This document shows positions 1 to 9,083 of a DNA stretch of 64,000 bases, in pieces. The stretch covers positions 99,147 through 163,146 of the forward strand of contig NZ_CANMQS010000008.1 in NCBI RefSeq assembly GCF_947500075.1. Reading direction: 5' to 3'. The position numbers and the translations under genes were made by a program. This DNA is from an uncultured Sulfitobacter sp. (GTDB lineage: Bacteria > Pseudomonadota > Alphaproteobacteria > Rhodobacterales > Rhodobacteraceae). Under the pieces are notes generated by a model, which searched no databases, was not told the DNA's origin, and saw only the letters and a list, made by a program, of their open reading frames with translations. Each line of letters starts with the position of its first letter. The stretch's first letter is position 1.

Positions 1-1074
1 CGTAAAGCCTGGCTGTTCTCACTGCACAAAACCCTTGGTGTTGCGGCCTTTTTCACCGCCGCCCTGCGCATCCTCTGGGCGCTGAGCCAGACCAAACCGG
101 GGTTGCTCAACGCCGACAAACCGCTGGAGAGCCGTCTGGCCGAGGTCGTGCATTGGCTGCTCTATGGTGCATTGGTCATTGTGCCGCTCTCCGGCTGGAT
201 CGGTCACGCGGCGGCTTCGGGTTTTGCGCCCATCTGGTGGCCTTTGGGGCAAAACCTGCCGCTGGTGCCGAAATCCGTTGAGATTGAGCATCTTGCCAGC
301 GCGGTGCATTGGGTTTCCACCAAGATCCTGATCGCGTCGCTGCTGCTGCATATTGCTGGCGCCCTAAAGCACCACTTCGTTGACAACGACGCCACCTTGC
401 GACGGATGTTGCCGGGCACACCGGGGCTGGGGCCATTGCCCAGACAAGACCACCCCAAATCCCCGCTCTTTGGCGCACTTGGCATCTGGATCGCAGCGAT
501 GTTTGTGGCCGCAGCCCTCGCCGGTGGCGACAAACACGACACTGCGGAGGCGGCTGTGGCCCTCGAAGACGTCGCCTCAGACTGGCAGGTCGAAGACGGC
601 ACCATTGAAATCACCGTCACACAATTCGGCAATGCCGTGAGCGGCACCTTCGCCGATTGGACCGCCGCCATCACTTTTGATGAAACGATCACGGACGGCC
701 CTCTGGGCGATGTCACCACCACGGTGTCCATCTCCTCCCTCACGCTGGGGTCGGTCACGGATCAGGCCATGGGCGCGGACTTCTTTGATGCCGCCAACCA
801 CCCCACAGCAGTGTTCACCGCGCAGATCAAACCCGGTCAGGATGGCTTTATCGCCGAAGGCACGCTGACCATCAAAGACACCACAATGCCGCTAACCCTG
901 CCCTTCTCGCTCAACATAGCGGACGACAAGGCAGAGATGGACGGCAGCCTGACCCTGAACCGGCTGGACTACAACGTCGGCACAAACATGCAGGACGAAA
1001 GCAGCCTCGCCTTTGCCGTCGATGTGGTGGTGAGGCTTACGGCAACCCGCGCGGCGGCAGAACCAGACAGCTGA
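1..1074 (+). CDS. Cytochrome b561 - YceI domain fusion (5' partial)
   Basis: The frame is open from the first base, so the start lies upstream of the window. The first ~150 visible residues are a four-helix cytochrome b561-type membrane domain with heme-ligand-like histidines (SLHKTLG, LLHIAGALKHH), as in inner-membrane quinol-linked electron carriers. A further hydrophobic helix (around 485-535) leads into a ~170-residue C-terminal YceI-like lipocalin domain with the typical FGNAVSGTFADW and MPLTLPFSLN segments; this fold binds polyisoprenoids such as ubiquinone. The fusion suggests a membrane redox protein with its own periplasmic lipid/quinone-binding domain. A free YceI protein is encoded convergently just downstream. 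Domain assignment is firm; the physiological role is inferred. Confidence 0.85.
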   Translation, partial: RKAWLFSLHKTLGVAAFFTAALRILWALSQTKPGLLNADKPLESRLAEVVHWLLYGALVIVPLSGWIGHAAASGFAPIWWPLGQNLPLVPKSVEIEHLASAVHWVSTKILIASLLLHIAGALKHHFVDNDATLRRMLPGTPGLGPLPRQDHPKSPLFGALGIWIAAMFVAAALAGGDKHDTAEAAVALEDVASDWQVEDGTIEITVTQFGNAVSGTFADWTAAITFDETITDGPLGDVTTTVSISSLTLGSVTDQAMGADFFDAANHPTAVFTAQIKPGQDGFIAEGTLTIKDTTMPLTLPFSLNIADDKAEMDGSLTLNRLDYNVGTNMQDESSLAFAVDVVVRLTATRAAAEPDS

Positions 1075-1080
1075 AACAAA

Positions 1081-1110
1081 CAGGCCGCCGGAGGGACCCC
1101 CGGCGGCCTG
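1081..1110. terminator. Hairpin between convergent YceI genes
   Basis: An 11-bp perfect inverted repeat (caggccgccgg / ccggcggcctg) with an 8-nt loop lies between two convergent genes. On the minus strand it is followed by a T-rich stretch (tttgtttcag), so it can terminate the minus-strand gene. It may also act weakly on the plus strand. Confidence 0.7.
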
Positions 1111-1133
1111 TCAACTCTATCAAGAGGAACGGC

Positions 1134-1721
1134 CTATTCGGCCTTCATCGCCTCAACGGAAATGGTGACCTGCACTTCGTCACTGACGGCTGGCGCAAAG
1201 GCACCCACGTTGAAGTCGGACCGCATCAGCGTTGTCGTCGCATCAAACCCCATCCACGGCTTGCCCGCCATCGGATGATCGCCCACTTTGTTCAGCTTGG
1301 CGTCCAGAACAACAGACTTGGTCACGTCATTCATGCTCAGATCACCCGTGATCAGCGCCGTGTCGTCGCCCGTCACCTCAATGGAGGTCGACGTGAACGT
1401 CACCAGGTCGCCTTCGGCTGCACCAAAGAAGTCGTCAGACATGAAATGCCCCTCGCGTTGCTCCCAACCGGTGAACATCGACATCACCGGCATCGAAACT
1501 GTGACGGAGGACGCGGCAGGATTTGCCTCGTCAAACATGATCTCCCCTTCAAAGCCGGAAAACATGCCATAGGTGGTAGAGAACCCAAGGTGGTTGTAGT
1601 TGAAGACCACCTGGCTGTGGCTGGCATCCAGCACGAATTTCTCAGCCGCCGTGGCAGCAGTTGCACCCAGACCCATGGTCAGAGCGGTGGCAAACATGAT
1701 GGTTTTGATCGGGGACGTCAT
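1134..1721 (-). CDS. Periplasmic YceI family protein
   Basis: A 195-residue protein with a clear Sec signal peptide (hydrophobic stretch ending ATAATAAEKF), then a complete YceI beta-barrel: LDASHSQVVFNYNHLGFSTTYG near the N-terminus and SMNDVTKSVVLDAKLNK further on. Length matches typical free-standing YceI proteins (~190 aa), which bind isoprenoid lipids or amides in the periplasm. I chose the ATG at 1721 because a GGAG ribosome-binding site sits 8 bases upstream and the signal peptide begins there; an upstream in-frame extension has no coding character. It lies tail-to-tail with the b561-YceI fusion, so two YceI domains are encoded side by side. Confidence 0.85.
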   Translation of the reverse strand: MTSPIKTIMFATALTMGLGATAATAAEKFVLDASHSQVVFNYNHLGFSTTYGMFSGFEGEIMFDEANPAASSVTVSMPVMSMFTGWEQREGHFMSDDFFGAAEGDLVTFTSTSIEVTGDDTALITGDLSMNDVTKSVVLDAKLNKVGDHPMAGKPWMGFDATTTLMRSDFNVGAFAPAVSDEVQVTISVEAMKAE

Positions 1722-1896
1722 TGGCAAAACTCCATTGTTGGTTTCAATGAAGTTATCTGGGGTAAGCCTGTTCTCGATCAATCTCAAACAGACGAACAGA
1801 CCCTGCGCGCTGATGAACACTGCGTGAGCGAATAAACTCCATTCTTGAGGGGTTCGCTGAATTGAAAGCCTGCGTGTTGGTTCTCGAACGCTGTGC

Positions 1897-2391
1897 TCAA
1901 AGCACCTTGCCGCTGTCACGCAGGCATGCGCTCAGCCTTGAGAAGACCTTTTGATCCGTCAGTGTCACCTCAGCCATGAAGGCGCCACTGGCATCCCACA
2001 AACGCACGTGCGGCCCTTCAAGCTCAACATGCGCCAGATCATCGAAGGCGCAGCGCTCCAGCACCTGCGGTGCCTCCAGTTGCGACGCGCGCACCAGACG
2101 CACCTCACGACGGATGGTGTCGATCTCTATGTGCGGGGCCAGCTGGGGCGCGCCGGATTGCAGCAAACCGATGCCAAGAAATCCGGCCACAATCGACAAC
2201 AACAGCTTGAACAGCAGCAATTCGCTTTCAAAGCTCGATCCGGGCAACAGCCAAAGCCCGAAGGCAACAACAATGAACGCCACCCCGAACAGACGTTGCA
2301 GTCCGCGCAGCATCAACCGTCCCCCATCCAGCATGCGTACAGGCTGTGCGGCAGTCAGGTCGGCATCCGGCAATTGGGCAGTGGAGGTCAT
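1897..2391 (-). CDS. Small two-helix membrane protein, function unknown
   Basis: 164 residues. Residues ~30-50 (LFGVAFIVVAFGLWLLPG) and ~60-78 (LLLFKLLLSIVAGFLGIGLL) form two membrane helices. The remaining ~85 residues are soluble, with alternating charged and hydrophobic residues suggestive of a small beta domain (HIEIDTIRREVRLVRA, HVELEGPHVRLWDASG). I do not recognise a named family; the layout resembles bacterial PH-like membrane proteins, but this is only a resemblance. It lies upstream of the YceI gene on the same strand, separated by about 175 bases, so co-transcription is possible. Confidence 0.6.
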   Translation of the reverse strand: MTSTAQLPDADLTAAQPVRMLDGGRLMLRGLQRLFGVAFIVVAFGLWLLPGSSFESELLLFKLLLSIVAGFLGIGLLQSGAPQLAPHIEIDTIRREVRLVRASQLEAPQVLERCAFDDLAHVELEGPHVRLWDASGAFMAEVTLTDQKVFSRLSACLRDSGKVL

Positions 2392-2692
2392 CGGGTTTCA
2401 CTCTGGTTAACAACTGTTACCAAAGACCTGACCGACAAAGACGCCCAAAAAAGGGCAACCCCGCGGCGCAACGGGGACGATGTGAGAAATTCAGCGTGCC
2501 TTGACAAAGAACAATTGCAAAATGCCCGGCGAACGCCTATCGCTGCCGGCATGGTCCGGCCACCAGCCGCTCGCAGGCGTATGCCCATGGTGAAGTGCCG
2601 AAACGACAATCTGACCCTTTCAAACGTTCCCGCGTGACAGGTCAATGCGAGCCCCTCTTCCCGTCGCGGAACATCTGAAAAGAGGTTACGAG
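2392..2692. other. Divergent intergenic region
   Basis: About 300 bases between a minus-strand membrane protein and the plus-strand MATE gene. I see no convincing gene or RNA in it. It presumably carries promoters in both directions. A good ribosome-binding site (agagg) lies just before the MATE start. Confidence 0.5.
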
Positions 2693-4069
2693 ATGTCCCA
2701 AACCAACACCTTCACACATGGCCCGCTGGGCCAGATCTATCTGAAAACCGCCCTGCCCATCATCTTCGTGATGGGCATGAACGGCCTCCTGACACTGGTC
2801 GATGCCATCTTTCTTGGCCGCTACGTGGGGCCAGATGCGCTCAGCGCGGTCACGTTGATTTTCCCGCTCTACATGCTGATCGTGGCGCTGGCGACGCTGG
2901 TCTCCAACGGCATGTCAAGCATTCTGGCCCGCCACCTTGGCGCAGAAGACGGCCCCGCCGCCCGCGCGACATTTGCTGGCGCACACGGCATGGCGCTGTT
3001 CGTCAGTGCAATGCTGATCGTCGGGTATCTGCTGATCGGCGCGCCCCTGTCGCTGGCGCTCGCATCCGGCTCGGAACCATTGGCGGAGATGGCGCAGACC
3101 TATCTGTCGATCACCGCGTACATGTCCCCACTGGCTTTCGTGCTGGCCGTCAACTCCGACGCGCTGCGCAACGAAGGGCGCGTGGGCTTCATGGCGGCGA
3201 TGAGCCTGCTGGTGGCACTGTCCAACATCGCCTTCAACTACGTGCTGATCGCGTGGTTCAACATGGGCGTTGCGGGGTCCGCCTACGGCACGGCACTGGC
3301 GCAACTGCTCGCCCTGTCGATCATCATGGGCTACCGGTTCAGCGGTCGGGCACAGCTGCATCCCGGCGCTGTCTTGCAGTTTTCCCTGTTGCACGGATGG
3401 GGTCGCATTCTGGCGCTGGGTGCACCGCAAAGCCTGAACTTCATCGGCATTGCCCTTGGCACCACGGCCGTGATTGTTGCCCTGCAAATGCTGGACCAGC
3501 CGGGGTATGAAACGACCATTTCGGCCTACGGCATGGTGACGCGGGTGCTGACCTTCGGGTTCCTGCCGCTTCTGGGGTTGACCCATGCGGTGCAATCCAT
3601 CGTCGGCAATAACTACGGCGCGCAAAGCTGGGCGCGCTCGGATCAGGGCCTGCGGATCGGGATCGCCATCGCCTTTGTCTATTGCGTCGTGGTGCAGGCC
3701 GCGCTCAGCCTGTTCCCAAGGGCCATCGGGCTGTGGTTTGTCGATGACCCGGACGTGATCGACGCCTTTGTCCGCATCCTGCCGCTGACGGTACTGATGC
3801 TGTGGCTCGCCGGGCCGATGATCATGATTGCCACGTATTTTCAGGCCATCGGCAACGCCTCGCGCGCGGCGATCCTAGGGCTGACCAAACCCTATGCCTT
3901 CGCGCTGCCGCTGACGTTTATCCTGCCGCTGTTCTGGGGCGAAACGGGCATCTGGCTGGCGGGGCCTGTGGCGGAAGTCCTCATGGCGGCGCTGACCGCC
4001 ATCGTCCTGATGCAAAGCGCCCGTGCCCTGAACCTGCGGCGCGGATTGTTCACCGCGCCTGCAACCTGA
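2693..4069 (+). CDS. MATE family multidrug/metabolite exporter
   Basis: A 458-residue integral membrane protein with about twelve hydrophobic helices arranged as two repeats, the length and layout of MATE (multi antimicrobial extrusion) transporters, which exchange Na+ or H+ for organic cations or metabolites across the inner membrane. Segments near the N-terminus (GPLGQIYLKTALPIIF, TLVDAIFLGRYVGPDALSAVTL) match the family's first helices and the FLGRYVG loop. The start at 2693 (MSQTNTF) follows an AGAGG ribosome-binding site; an upstream in-frame ATG at 2645 lacks one. The gene stands alone upstream of rpsF. The substrate cannot be told from sequence. Confidence 0.88.
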   Translation: MSQTNTFTHGPLGQIYLKTALPIIFVMGMNGLLTLVDAIFLGRYVGPDALSAVTLIFPLYMLIVALATLVSNGMSSILARHLGAEDGPAARATFAGAHGMALFVSAMLIVGYLLIGAPLSLALASGSEPLAEMAQTYLSITAYMSPLAFVLAVNSDALRNEGRVGFMAAMSLLVALSNIAFNYVLIAWFNMGVAGSAYGTALAQLLALSIIMGYRFSGRAQLHPGAVLQFSLLHGWGRILALGAPQSLNFIGIALGTTAVIVALQMLDQPGYETTISAYGMVTRVLTFGFLPLLGLTHAVQSIVGNNYGAQSWARSDQGLRIGIAIAFVYCVVVQAALSLFPRAIGLWFVDDPDVIDAFVRILPLTVLMLWLAGPMIMIATYFQAIGNASRAAILGLTKPYAFALPLTFILPLFWGETGIWLAGPVAEVLMAALTAIVLMQSARALNLRRGLFTAPAT

Positions 4070-4225
4070 ACCGAAAGGCGCGCGGCACCCCTTGTTCCGC
4101 GCGCCAAACCGTGTATACGGCCCCTTCCTTTGCAAGATACATGAACCGCGCAGTCTCTCGTGGTGGGGCCGCAAAGGATGATCGCCCTGCCTATGAAATG
4201 CGCCTTGATATAAATAGGAGACCGC

Positions 4226-4579
4226 ATGCCGCTGTATGAGCATGTTATGATCGCGCGTCAGGATCTGTCCAACACGCAAGCCGAGGGGCTGATCGAACAC
4301 TTTGGTGCCGTCCTGTCCGACAACGGTGGGAAACTCGTGGATCACGAGTATTGGGGCGTCAAGACGATGGCCTACAAGATCAACAAGAACCGCAAGGGCC
4401 ACTACGCCTTCCTGCGCTCGGATGCACCTGCTCCGGCCGTTCAGGAAATGGAACGCCTGATGCGCCTGCATGACGACGTGATGCGCGTTCTGACCATCAA
4501 GGTCGACGATCACGCCGAACTGCCTTCCGTGCAGATGCAGAAACGCGACGAACGGCCTGACCGCCGTGAGCGCCGTTGA
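4226..4579 (+). CDS. rpsF: Small ribosomal subunit protein bS6
   Basis: 117 residues beginning MPLYEHVMIARQDLS, with the WGVKTMAYKINKNRKGHY segment typical of S6, which binds 16S rRNA in the central domain together with S18. It has a charged C-terminal extension (QKRDERPDRRERR) beyond the core, common in alphaproteobacteria. It is the first gene of the rpsF-rpsR-rplI operon, with S18 starting 29 bases after its stop. An ATAGGAG ribosome-binding site precedes the ATG. Confidence 0.97.
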   Translation: MPLYEHVMIARQDLSNTQAEGLIEHFGAVLSDNGGKLVDHEYWGVKTMAYKINKNRKGHYAFLRSDAPAPAVQEMERLMRLHDDVMRVLTIKVDDHAELPSVQMQKRDERPDRRERR

Positions 4580-4608
4580 TCTTTAGCTTGAAGAAAGGAC
4601 ACTAAACC

Positions 4609-4836
4609 ATGGCTGCAAAACCATTTTTCCGCCGTCGCAAGGTCTGCCCCTTCTCGGGCGACAATGCACCCAAGATTGATTACAAGGACACGCGCCTGCT
4701 GCAACGCTACATCTCTGAGCGTGGCAAGATCGTGCCTTCCCGTATCACCGCAGTCTCTGCGAAAAAGCAGCGTGAACTGGCCCGTGCCATCAAACGCGCC
4801 CGCTTCCTCGCGCTGCTGCCCTACGCCGTCAAGTAA
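4609..4836 (+). CDS. rpsR: Small ribosomal subunit protein bS18
   Basis: 75 residues, full length for S18. The N-terminus is basic ([14 protein letters not shown]) and the core contains [25 protein letters not shown] followed by a [21 protein letters not shown] helix, all diagnostic of S18. It forms a heterodimer with S6 on the 30S platform. It lies between rpsF and rplI in the usual order. Confidence 0.98.
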   Translation: MAAKPFFRRRKVCPFSGDNAPKIDYKDTRLLQRYISERGKIVPSRITAVSAKKQRELARAIKRARFLALLPYAVK

Positions 4837-4847
4837 GGAGAAAGCAC

Positions 4848-5492
4848 ATGCAAGTTATCCTTCTGCAACGCGTGGCCAAACTGGGCCAGATGGGCGAAGT
4901 AGTCGACGTCAAACCTGGCTTTGCGCGCAACTACCTGTTGCCACAGGGCAAGGCGCTGTCTGCGTCCAAAGCCAACATCGAAGCATTCGAGGGCCGCAAG
5001 GCCCAGCTTGAGGCACAAAACCTCGAGACCAAGAAAGAAGCCGACAAGATGGCTGATACCCTCAACGGTCAGCAGTTCATCGTGATTCGCTCCGCCTCTG
5101 ACGCGGGCGCGCTTTATGGCTCCGTCACCACCCGTGACGCGGCCGATGCGGCAACCGAAGCTGGTTTCACCGTCGACCGCAAACAGGTCGTGCTGACCGC
5201 GCCCATCAAAGAGCTGGGCCTGCACGACGTGGCCGTGGTGCTGCACCCCGAGGTCGAAGCCACCATTCAGCTGAACGTTGCACGTTCACCCGAAGAGGCA
5301 GAGCTTCAGGCATCCGGCAAATCCATCCAGGAGCTGGCTGCGGAAGAAGAAGCCGCCGCTGACTTCGAGATTGCCGAACTGTTTGACGACATCGGTGCCG
5401 CTGCGTCCGAGGACGAAGACCTGGCCGAAGCTGTCGAGAGCCCCTCCGATGATGAGGCCGCAGGCGACGAAGAAGAGACGCCCGCAAGCTAA
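4848..5492 (+). CDS. rplI: Large ribosomal subunit protein bL9 with acidic C-terminal extension
   Basis: Residues 1-~150 are a standard L9: the N-terminal RNA-binding domain ([32 protein letters not shown]), a connecting helix, and a C-terminal domain ending near the [14 protein letters not shown] segment. The protein is 214 residues against about 149 for the E. coli protein. The extra ~60 residues are strongly acidic ([29 protein letters not shown]), a tail common in Rhodobacterales. L9 binds 23S rRNA near L1 and affects frame maintenance. The gene ends the operon before a strong terminator. Confidence 0.96.
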   Translation: MQVILLQRVAKLGQMGEVVDVKPGFARNYLLPQGKALSASKANIEAFEGRKAQLEAQNLETKKEADKMADTLNGQQFIVIRSASDAGALYGSVTTRDAADAATEAGFTVDRKQVVLTAPIKELGLHDVAVVLHPEVEATIQLNVARSPEEAELQASGKSIQELAAEEEAAADFEIAELFDDIGAAASEDEDLAEAVESPSDDEAAGDEEETPAS

Positions 5493-5515
5493 GGCGTCCA
5501 CCATCTAAAACATTG

Positions 5516-5547
5516 AAAACGCCGCGCATCTCATGTGCGGCGTTTTT
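5516..5547 (+). terminator. Rho-independent terminator after rplI
   Basis: Stem aaaacgccgc / gcggcgtttt with an 11-nt loop, ending in a run of five T. It lies 24 bases after the rplI stop and closes the ribosomal operon. Confidence 0.92.
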
Positions 5548-5599
5548 CGTTGGCACCTTCGGCGCCACGGTGCCGGCCCACCACCCGCGCACCGCACCG

Positions 5600-6733
5600 T
5601 CACACCCCCTCGCTGAACTCCGCGACCAGAGAGCGCACCACATCTTTCAGCGCCGCGTCCGTGTCGCGCCCCTGCGCAATCGCAGCGTCAAACACAGCCG
5701 CCTGTCGCTGCGAGCTTGTCCCGTCCCGCAGGATATTGCGCGCGCTTTCCACCTCCGCAGCGCATCCCAATGCAACAGCATGTGGCAAAACCAGATCGAT
5801 CATCTCTTCCAGGATGTCCTCAAACGGCACAATCTGCCCGATGCCGAAGTCGATCAGTCCCGCCGTCGGCCCATAGCGCTGCGCGCGCCATCGGTTTTCC
5901 TCAATCAAAAACCGCTCATACAACCGCCACCGCTGGTTCTTGCGACTTAACTCATGGAGCATTCTGAAAATACTCTGCGTCAGTGCAGCAACGGCAATGG
6001 CATGATCAATCTTTGGCATCACGTCACAAATGCGCGATTCCAGCGTGGGAAAGCGCGCGGACGGACGCACATCCCACCAGAGTTTGCTGGCATCCTCGAC
6101 AATTTCGGCATCAATGATCGTCTGAATGGACCGGCGATACTCCGAAAAGCTGGAAAACAGCGGCGGCAGCCCGGTACGCGGCAGATTGTCAAACACACTC
6201 AAGCGGTAGGAATGAAGCCCCGTGTGCCGCCCTTCCCAAAACGGGGATGACGTCGACAGCGCCAGCAGATGCGGCACGAAATAGGAAAACTGGCCCAGCA
6301 GATCGACCCGCATGTCGTCATCATCAATCCCCACATGCACATGCATGCCGCAGATCAACATGCGCCGCGCCACCCCCGCCAGATCCTTCTCAAGCGTCTG
6401 ATATCGCTCCTTGTCTGTGAACTTCTGCTCCTGCCATGCCGCAAACGGATGGGTCGAGGCTGCGATGGGTTCAAACCCGAAGTCATTGCAAACCTCTTTC
6501 ACCGACCGTCTGAGATTGGCAAGGTCCTCACGTGCCTCTGCGATCGTCGCACTGACGCCCGTGCCCACTTCCACCTGACATCTGAGGAACTCAGGGCTGA
6601 CCTTCTTTCCCATCTTCCGGATACAGGCGTCCATCAGCGCCTGCGGCGCCGCCACAAGATCGAGCGTCTCTGCATCGACAATCAGATATTCTTCCTCGAC
6701 ACCAAGGGTGAATGATGGGGATGTACGCGCCAT
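5600..6733 (-). CDS. Carboxylate-amine ligase, YbdK / GCS2 family
   Basis: 377 residues, full length for the YbdK family of the glutamate-cysteine ligase type 2 superfamily. Diagnostic segments are the N-terminal [16 protein letters not shown], the CQVEVGTG segment, [14 protein letters not shown] (metal/substrate-binding histidines), the [13 protein letters not shown] motif and ESRICDVMP. These enzymes form gamma-glutamyl-cysteine or related amides using ATP; YbdK itself is weakly active with glutamate and cysteine, so the physiological substrate is uncertain. Start at 6733 (MARTSPS). It is a single gene with a ~285-base leader shared with the divergent GNAT gene. Confidence 0.88.
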   Translation of the reverse strand: MARTSPSFTLGVEEEYLIVDAETLDLVAAPQALMDACIRKMGKKVSPEFLRCQVEVGTGVSATIAEAREDLANLRRSVKEVCNDFGFEPIAASTHPFAAWQEQKFTDKERYQTLEKDLAGVARRMLICGMHVHVGIDDDDMRVDLLGQFSYFVPHLLALSTSSPFWEGRHTGLHSYRLSVFDNLPRTGLPPLFSSFSEYRRSIQTIIDAEIVEDASKLWWDVRPSARFPTLESRICDVMPKIDHAIAVAALTQSIFRMLHELSRKNQRWRLYERFLIEENRWRAQRYGPTAGLIDFGIGQIVPFEDILEEMIDLVLPHAVALGCAAEVESARNILRDGTSSQRQAAVFDAAIAQGRDTDAALKDVVRSLVAEFSEGV

Positions 6734-7018
6734 TGCCTGCTCTCCGGTCGTTGGGCCGCACCGATCTTGCCGCCGCGATGGTGGCCCGGATGATCAAGCC
6801 GAACCGGGGCCGTCCCAAGCAGGCTAGGAGAATTCCACACAGGTGTCATCTTTTGAACAGCAAAGCATTCGCCCGCCACAGGTCGATCAAGGGCAAATAT
6901 GGTGTGATGTCCGGACGGTTTCCGGTACCACCGCATCAGATGACTTAGCCTTGCCCGCACAAGGGACCAATATGCGCGCTGACGGCCGAATGTGCCCCAT
7001 ACCGTGAAGGATCGTCTG

Positions 7019-7480
7019 ATGAACGTCGTGGAAGCCACCGCCGGTGACGCCCCCCGCATGAGCGAGATACTGACGGACATCCTCCTGTCCTGGAACTCTC
7101 AACGCCCCAGATCCGCCCAGCACGTTCTGGAGCACTACATAGATCATCCCGACGGGATCCGGTGTTCGGTCGCAAGGGATCAAACCGGGACCATCATCGG
7201 CTTTCAGTCCCTGAAAGTCGCAAGCGCCAACAACCCGTTTGACCTTCCCATCGGTTGGGGGATCATCGGGACCTATGTGACCTCCGCTACCGGGCGGCAC
7301 GGTGTTGGCCGGGCGCTGTTCCTGTCCTCACTGGACGCTGCGCGTGCCGCTGGCCTGAAGCAGATCGACGCAACGATTGGTGCGGATAACCGCGCGGCAC
7401 TGGCCTATTATGAAGCCATGGGATTTGAAACCTACAGGACGCTGCCCGGTGCGGTTGGCAAACGACGTATCGTCAACTGA
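7019..7480 (+). CDS. GNAT family N-acetyltransferase
   Basis: 153 residues with the GNAT fold: motif A is visible as WGIIGTYVTSATGRHGVGRALFLSSL, where the GRHGVGRAL loop binds the acetyl-CoA pyrophosphate, and the C-terminal ALAYYEAMGFETYRTLPG is the usual motif B with the Tyr that lines the active site. I chose the ATG at 7019 (MNVVEATAGDAPRMSEIL) because it gives the canonical GNAT first strand and is preceded by GAAGGA; an ATG nine codons upstream also exists. The acceptor is unknown; the family member resembles phosphinothricin-type acetyltransferases. Confidence 0.8.
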   Translation: MNVVEATAGDAPRMSEILTDILLSWNSQRPRSAQHVLEHYIDHPDGIRCSVARDQTGTIIGFQSLKVASANNPFDLPIGWGIIGTYVTSATGRHGVGRALFLSSLDAARAAGLKQIDATIGADNRAALAYYEAMGFETYRTLPGAVGKRRIVN

Positions 7481-7600
7481 ACGTCACGCGCGCTCACGGG
7501 TCTGCCCAAGACCCGCAAAAACCCGCTGCATTCCAGCACATTGCTTGCTCTCTCCACCCTCCCTCCACTACTGTTACGACACCCTGAAAGTGAGCCTCCC

Positions 7601-8062
7601 ATGCACCGCCGCACCTTCCTGATCGCCGCCACAGCTGCCCTCACCGCCTGCGGGCGCAGCCCCGATCCCGTCGCCCCCAGCGACCCCCCGCTCTATCCCA
7701 ATGAAACCCCGCAATTGCGGGCGAGCATCAACCGCTGGGCGGATTTCTATGACGTGCCGCGCCCGCTGGTACACAAGCTTGCCATCCGCGAAAGCACACA
7801 CAACCCCGGTGCCCGTAACGGTCCCTACTACGGGCTGTTGCAGATCCTGCCGCAAACCGCGCGCACCATGGGCTTTCGCGGCCAGCCCGCAGACCTTCTG
7901 GATGCGGACACCAACCTCGAATTTGCGGTAAAATACCTGCGGGGCGCGTGGCTGCTCTCTGATGGGGACTATGATACCGCGATCAGCTGGTACGCACGCG
8001 GATACTACTATGAGGCGAAACGCCGTGGGATGCTGGTGGAGACAGGATTGCGACCGGGCTGA
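7601..8062 (+). CDS. Lytic transglycosylase (SLT) lipoprotein
   Basis: 153 residues. The N-terminus is a lipoprotein signal (MHRRTF, hydrophobic core, LTAC lipobox with Cys17), so the protein should be membrane anchored in the periplasm. Residues ~55-150 are a short SLT domain: the catalytic Glu64 in AIRESTHNPGA, YYGLLQILPQTARTMGF, and AVKYLRGAW...YDTAISWYARGYYYE. Such enzymes cleave the MurNAc-GlcNAc bond of peptidoglycan to form 1,6-anhydro ends. It is one of the smallest versions of the family, an SLT domain with almost nothing else. The start at 7601 gives the correct signal. Confidence 0.85.
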   Translation: MHRRTFLIAATAALTACGRSPDPVAPSDPPLYPNETPQLRASINRWADFYDVPRPLVHKLAIRESTHNPGARNGPYYGLLQILPQTARTMGFRGQPADLLDADTNLEFAVKYLRGAWLLSDGDYDTAISWYARGYYYEAKRRGMLVETGLRPG

Positions 8063-8194
8063 CGGCGCCGCAAAAACACCCTGAGCGACACCAAACACGT
8101 CCTTACATATCCACAAAAATCATGTCCCTCATATCGCCCCGTGCGATTGCGATTTGCTGCACACTTTCGTCAGATGTTTTTACGACTGGAAAAC

Positions 8195-9031
8195 ATGGTG
8201 GATGCGGCGATGGAATGGACACTCTCAGAAGACATCAAGACGCGCGCTGGCAACGTCCGTGCAGGACAGGGCGGAGAAGGTCCCCCGCTGGTCTTGGCGC
8301 ATGGATGGCCATGGTCTTCTTACTCCTGGCACCGGCTCATCCCTGCGCTGGCAGCCAAAAACCGGGTCTATTGGTATGACATGCCGGGATATGCCGCGTC
8401 GGAAAAGCGCACGGACCACCGGACTTCCCTGGATGTTCAGGGCAAGGTCTTTGCAGAGATCATGCAGCACTGGAACCTGAACCAGCCCACCGTGATCGCC
8501 CATGACTTCGGCGGTGCAACCACGCTGCGCGCGCACCTGCTGCATGGCGCGGATTTTCAGCGGCTCATCTTGATGAATGTTGTCGCCATGCGGCCATGGG
8601 GCTCAGCGTTCTTCGATCATGTGGGCCAGCACATTGGCGCCTTTCAGGGGCTGCCAGCGCATATCCATGCCGCCATTGTCCGAGCCTATATTGAAGGGGC
8701 CTTTACCACGCCTATCGCCACAGATGACCTGAAAGCGCTCATAGACCCTTGGCTCACACCTTCCGGTGGCGAAAGTTTCTACCGGCAGTTTGAACAGGCG
8801 GATGAAATCTATACGGCGGAGATTGAACCACATTATGGGGAGGTGCGGTGCTCCGCACATATCCTTTGGGGCGAAGAAGATCCCTGGATCCCACTGGCGC
8901 GCGGCAAGGCGCTACACGTCGCAATGGGGAAAAAGACGACCTTCGCGACGATACCGCATGCGGGTCATATGCCGCAGATCGAAACCCCAGACGCCGCCCA
9001 AAAAGCGCTGCACCCACTGCTACAGACATAA
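8195..9031 (+). CDS. Alpha/beta hydrolase with Asp nucleophile (epoxide hydrolase / dehalogenase type)
   Basis: 278 residues from the ATG at 8195. The oxyanion segment is HGWPWSSYSWHRLIP, the nucleophile elbow is IAHDFGG (Asp104 instead of Ser), the acid lies in GEEDPWIPL and the catalytic His in AGHMPQIE. The HDFGG elbow with HGWP upstream is the pattern of epoxide hydrolases and fluoroacetate/haloalkane dehalogenases rather than esterases. The gene is isolated and faces tig across a shared terminator. Starts at 8141 or 8210 are also possible because no strong ribosome-binding site is visible. Substrate unknown. Confidence 0.82.
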   Translation: MVDAAMEWTLSEDIKTRAGNVRAGQGGEGPPLVLAHGWPWSSYSWHRLIPALAAKNRVYWYDMPGYAASEKRTDHRTSLDVQGKVFAEIMQHWNLNQPTVIAHDFGGATTLRAHLLHGADFQRLILMNVVAMRPWGSAFFDHVGQHIGAFQGLPAHIHAAIVRAYIEGAFTTPIATDDLKALIDPWLTPSGGESFYRQFEQADEIYTAEIEPHYGEVRCSAHILWGEEDPWIPLARGKALHVAMGKKTTFATIPHAGHMPQIETPDAAQKALHPLLQT

Positions 9032-9062
9032 AAAAGGCCCCGCGTCCAAGCGGGGCCTTTTG
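9031..9062. terminator. Bidirectional terminator between hydrolase and tig
   Basis: Stem aaggccccgc / gcggggcctt with a 6-nt loop, flanked by A-run on the left and T-run on the right, so it works on both strands. It separates the convergent hydrolase gene and tig. Confidence 0.92.
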
Positions 9063-9083
9063 AAAATTCCGATGCAGAGGAAC

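Noticed and set aside
4070..4225. S6:S18-binding leader structure before rpsF
   Set aside because: I could not build a convincing stem with the expected conserved loop by eye, so it is left as ordinary upstream sequence.
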